A stretch of DNA of 7,009 nucleotides from Rhizobiaceae bacterium (GTDB lineage Bacteria > Pseudomonadota > Alphaproteobacteria > Rhizobiales > Rhizobiaceae), in the NCBI GenBank assembly GCA_016793565.1, contig JAEUMA010000102.1, forward strand, positions 1 through 7,009, written 5' to 3'. Positions 5,696 through 7,009 of this stretch are shown piece after piece. The position numbers and the translations under genes were made by a program. The notes under the pieces are model-generated. The model had not been told where the DNA came from. It made no database searches and was given only the letters and a program-made list of their open reading frames with translations. Each line of letters opens with the position of its first letter. Within the stretch, counting starts at the first letter, position 1.

Positions 5696-6945
5696 GCGAC
5701 GGCCGCGAAGACGGGCCGGCCAGCGACCGCGCTTTCAACGCAGTCGGCGAGCGAGCCGTAGACCACGCCGTAGCCGGTGTTGCCGGGGGCGTAGTGGGCG
5801 AATTTTCCGGAGTTGGTCATCAGGACACCGCCTGCCAGTTCGGCCATGATCGGCGTGACCACCACGCAGGTGTCGACCACCAGCACCACGCCCAGGCCTT
5901 CCAGCACGGCGCGACGCCCTTCGGCTTCCAGGCGCGCCAGAACGTGGCGGCCGGTGCAGGCATAGACAGGAACCGCCATTCGCCGGCCGGCGGTCAGCCG
6001 CTCCAGCGCGGCGAATTCGGCCAGCGACAGATGCGGACTGCCGATCGCCACGGCATCGATGCGGTCCGCTCCCGCGGCGGTGGAAAGATCGGCCTGCGCC
6101 CGCGCGGCCATGGCGGGCGTCACGGCGATGACGGCCTCGGGCGGCTCGCCCCCCAGCGCCGTCCCGACGTCCGGAGCCTCCGGCGTGATCCCGGCGATAT
6201 GGAACAGGCCGACGGAGCCCGACGATGCGGCGGCGGCGCCGAAGGCCTTCAGCGCGTCCTCTCCCGGATGAGCGGTCACGCCGGCGACAACCGCCACGGT
6301 TCCTCCTGTCTCGCGGCCGAAGAGAGCGCCCAGCACCGGCCAGGCGATCTCGCTGGCCAGCAAGGCCGCAGGCAGCGCCGAAACGTCGAAGACGAGCCGC
6401 GCCCGGCGGTTTTCGGCGCGATGCAGGCCGTAATCCGGCGCCCTGCCTGTGATCGCGCAGGCGATGTCGAGAAAGTCGCCGTAGCGGTTGGTGCGGGCGG
6501 CGAGCACCGAATTGCAGAACACGACCGCGTTGGATTCACCCCAGGCGACGTCGGTTCCCGTGGCCGGACGGTGACCGGCCTGGTAGGGCGCGCAAGTCCA
6601 GCTCGGCTCGCAGCCGAGACGGCGGTAGGCTTCCATCATGCGACGGGCCATGCCGCGCTGCGGTTCGGCCAGGCGCACCGCACTGCAGCCTGTGAGGTCG
6701 AGCGCGCCGACGTTAAGGGTTGCGCGCACGGCGACCTTCGCACCGCCGTCCACCAGCCGCTCGGCGAACAGCGTGCCGGAATCGCCGTGGTAGAGCGCGC
6801 CATCGATATGCGCGGACGCGATCGGGATCAGCCGAGGAGCCGACATCAGCCGTGCGGCCTCCGCGACGATGCGCATGGCCATCGCGGCGCCCTCCCCGCT
6901 CACGCCGGCGACGATGGCGCGTTCGTCGTCAGTGAGCGCGAGCAA
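5692..6945 (-). CDS. Aconitase X large (catalytic) subunit, DUF521; probable cis-3-hydroxy-L-proline dehydratase
   Basis: A protein of 417 residues, near the usual size of a free-standing large subunit. Motifs in order: IASAHIDGALYHGDSG (42-57), TLNVGALDLTG (76-86), WTCAPYQAGHRP (116-127), AWGESNAVVFCNSVLAARTN (134-153), RYGDFLDIACAITGRAP (154-170), VDTCVVVTPI (357-366) and a tail with TNSGKFAHYAPGNTGYGVVY (377-396). Cys118 and Cys360 lie in family-conserved blocks and are the likely iron or Fe-S ligands; further cysteines are at 87, 112, 144 and 163. Characterised bacterial AcnX enzymes dehydrate cis-3-hydroxy-L-proline to Delta1-pyrroline-2-carboxylate, which a reductase turns into L-proline; I assign that activity by similarity. 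The start is TTG at 6943-6945, backed by GAGGAG 6 nt upstream and by the expected family N-terminus; the frame stays open to the window edge without an ATG. The reductase and uptake genes expected for this pathway are not in the window. Confidence 0.93.
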   Translation of the reverse strand: MLALTDDERAIVAGVSGEGAAMAMRIVAEAARLMSAPRLIPIASAHIDGALYHGDSGTLFAERLVDGGAKVAVRATLNVGALDLTGCSAVRLAEPQRGMARRMMEAYRRLGCEPSWTCAPYQAGHRPATGTDVAWGESNAVVFCNSVLAARTNRYGDFLDIACAITGRAPDYGLHRAENRRARLVFDVSALPAALLASEIAWPVLGALFGRETGGTVAVVAGVTAHPGEDALKAFGAAAASSGSVGLFHIAGITPEAPDVGTALGGEPPEAVIAVTPAMAARAQADLSTAAGADRIDAVAIGSPHLSLAEFAALERLTAGRRMAVPVYACTGRHVLARLEAEGRRAVLEGLGVVLVVDTCVVVTPIMAELAGGVLMTNSGKFAHYAPGNTGYGVVYGSLADCVESAVAGRPVFAAVA

Positions 6946-7009
6946 GGTGGGCTCCTCTGGTGCGGCGATCCTTCGCGGCCCCCCCCGTGCGGGCGGGCAA
7001 CTCCCCCCC
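6946..7009. other. C-rich edge with the AcnX ribosome-binding site, no gene called
   Basis: The first part holds the minus-strand Shine-Dalgarno sequence GAGGAG (plus 6952-6957) for the TTG start. The rest is very GC-rich with an 8-base C run at 6979-6986 and seven C at the very end (7003-7009). I find no promoter and no supportable gene; a gene or promoter for the aconitase X operon may lie beyond the edge. Confidence 0.5.

Noticed and set aside
5692..6945. True aconitase or 3-isopropylmalate dehydratase large subunit
   Set aside because: The standard aconitase Fe-S motifs are missing, while the DUF521 blocks (SAHIDG, CAPY, AWGESNAVV, NRYGDFLDI) are complete and a DUF126 partner follows.
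1..7009. CRISPR array, tRNA, rRNA, transposase or phage genes
   Set aside because: No regularly spaced repeats, cloverleaf-like gene, rRNA block or recombinase motif was seen on either strand; almost all of the window is accounted for by conserved genes and short gaps.

Overview
The window is high-GC DNA, probably from an alphaproteobacterium of the order Hyphomicrobiales close to Mesorhizobium or other Phyllobacteriaceae. I infer this from the GyrB and MsrA sequence style, a promoter of TTGGAA-17 bp-TATATT type, and two intergenic palindromes that resemble, from memory, dispersed repeats of Mesorhizobium-like genomes. No database search was possible. Apart from a gene remnant at the left edge, every gene lies on the minus strand.

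Layout from left to right. (a) 1-135: the last 44 codons of a plus-strand gene, probably nagA (N-acetylglucosamine-6-phosphate deacetylase). (b) 136-330: a convergent intergenic gap with a near-perfect 64-bp palindrome (178-241) and a clear rho-independent terminator (270-302) for the gene on its right. (c) 331-1320: a periplasmic BMP/PnrA-family substrate-binding protein with no transporter partners in view. (d) 1321-1499: its upstream region, holding a dyad and the terminator of msrA. (e) 1500-2162 and 2197-2523: msrA, preceded by a small two-helix membrane protein; the two are probably cotranscribed. (f) 2524-2661: a possible promoter for that pair and a G/C-rich palindromic repeat just after gyrB. 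(g) 2662-5130: complete gyrB. (h) 5131-5290: the gyrB leader with a good promoter. (i) 5291-6945: a two-gene aconitase X operon, small (DUF126) and large (DUF521) subunits overlapping by ATGA. The large-subunit gene starts at a TTG. (j) 6946-7009: a C-rich edge with no gene that I can support.

The genes do not form one pathway. gyrB and msrA are core functions (DNA supercoiling, repair of oxidised methionine). The BMP protein and the nagA remnant concern nutrient uptake and amino-sugar use. The aconitase X pair most likely dehydrates cis-3-hydroxy-L-proline to pyrroline-2-carboxylate for entry into proline metabolism. I see no evidence of a mobile element, phage, CRISPR array, tRNA or rRNA, and no wholly new system. 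The points most worth a second look are the split aconitase X operon beside gyrB, the 64-bp palindrome, the solitary BMP protein with a dyad upstream, and the small membrane protein paired with msrA.
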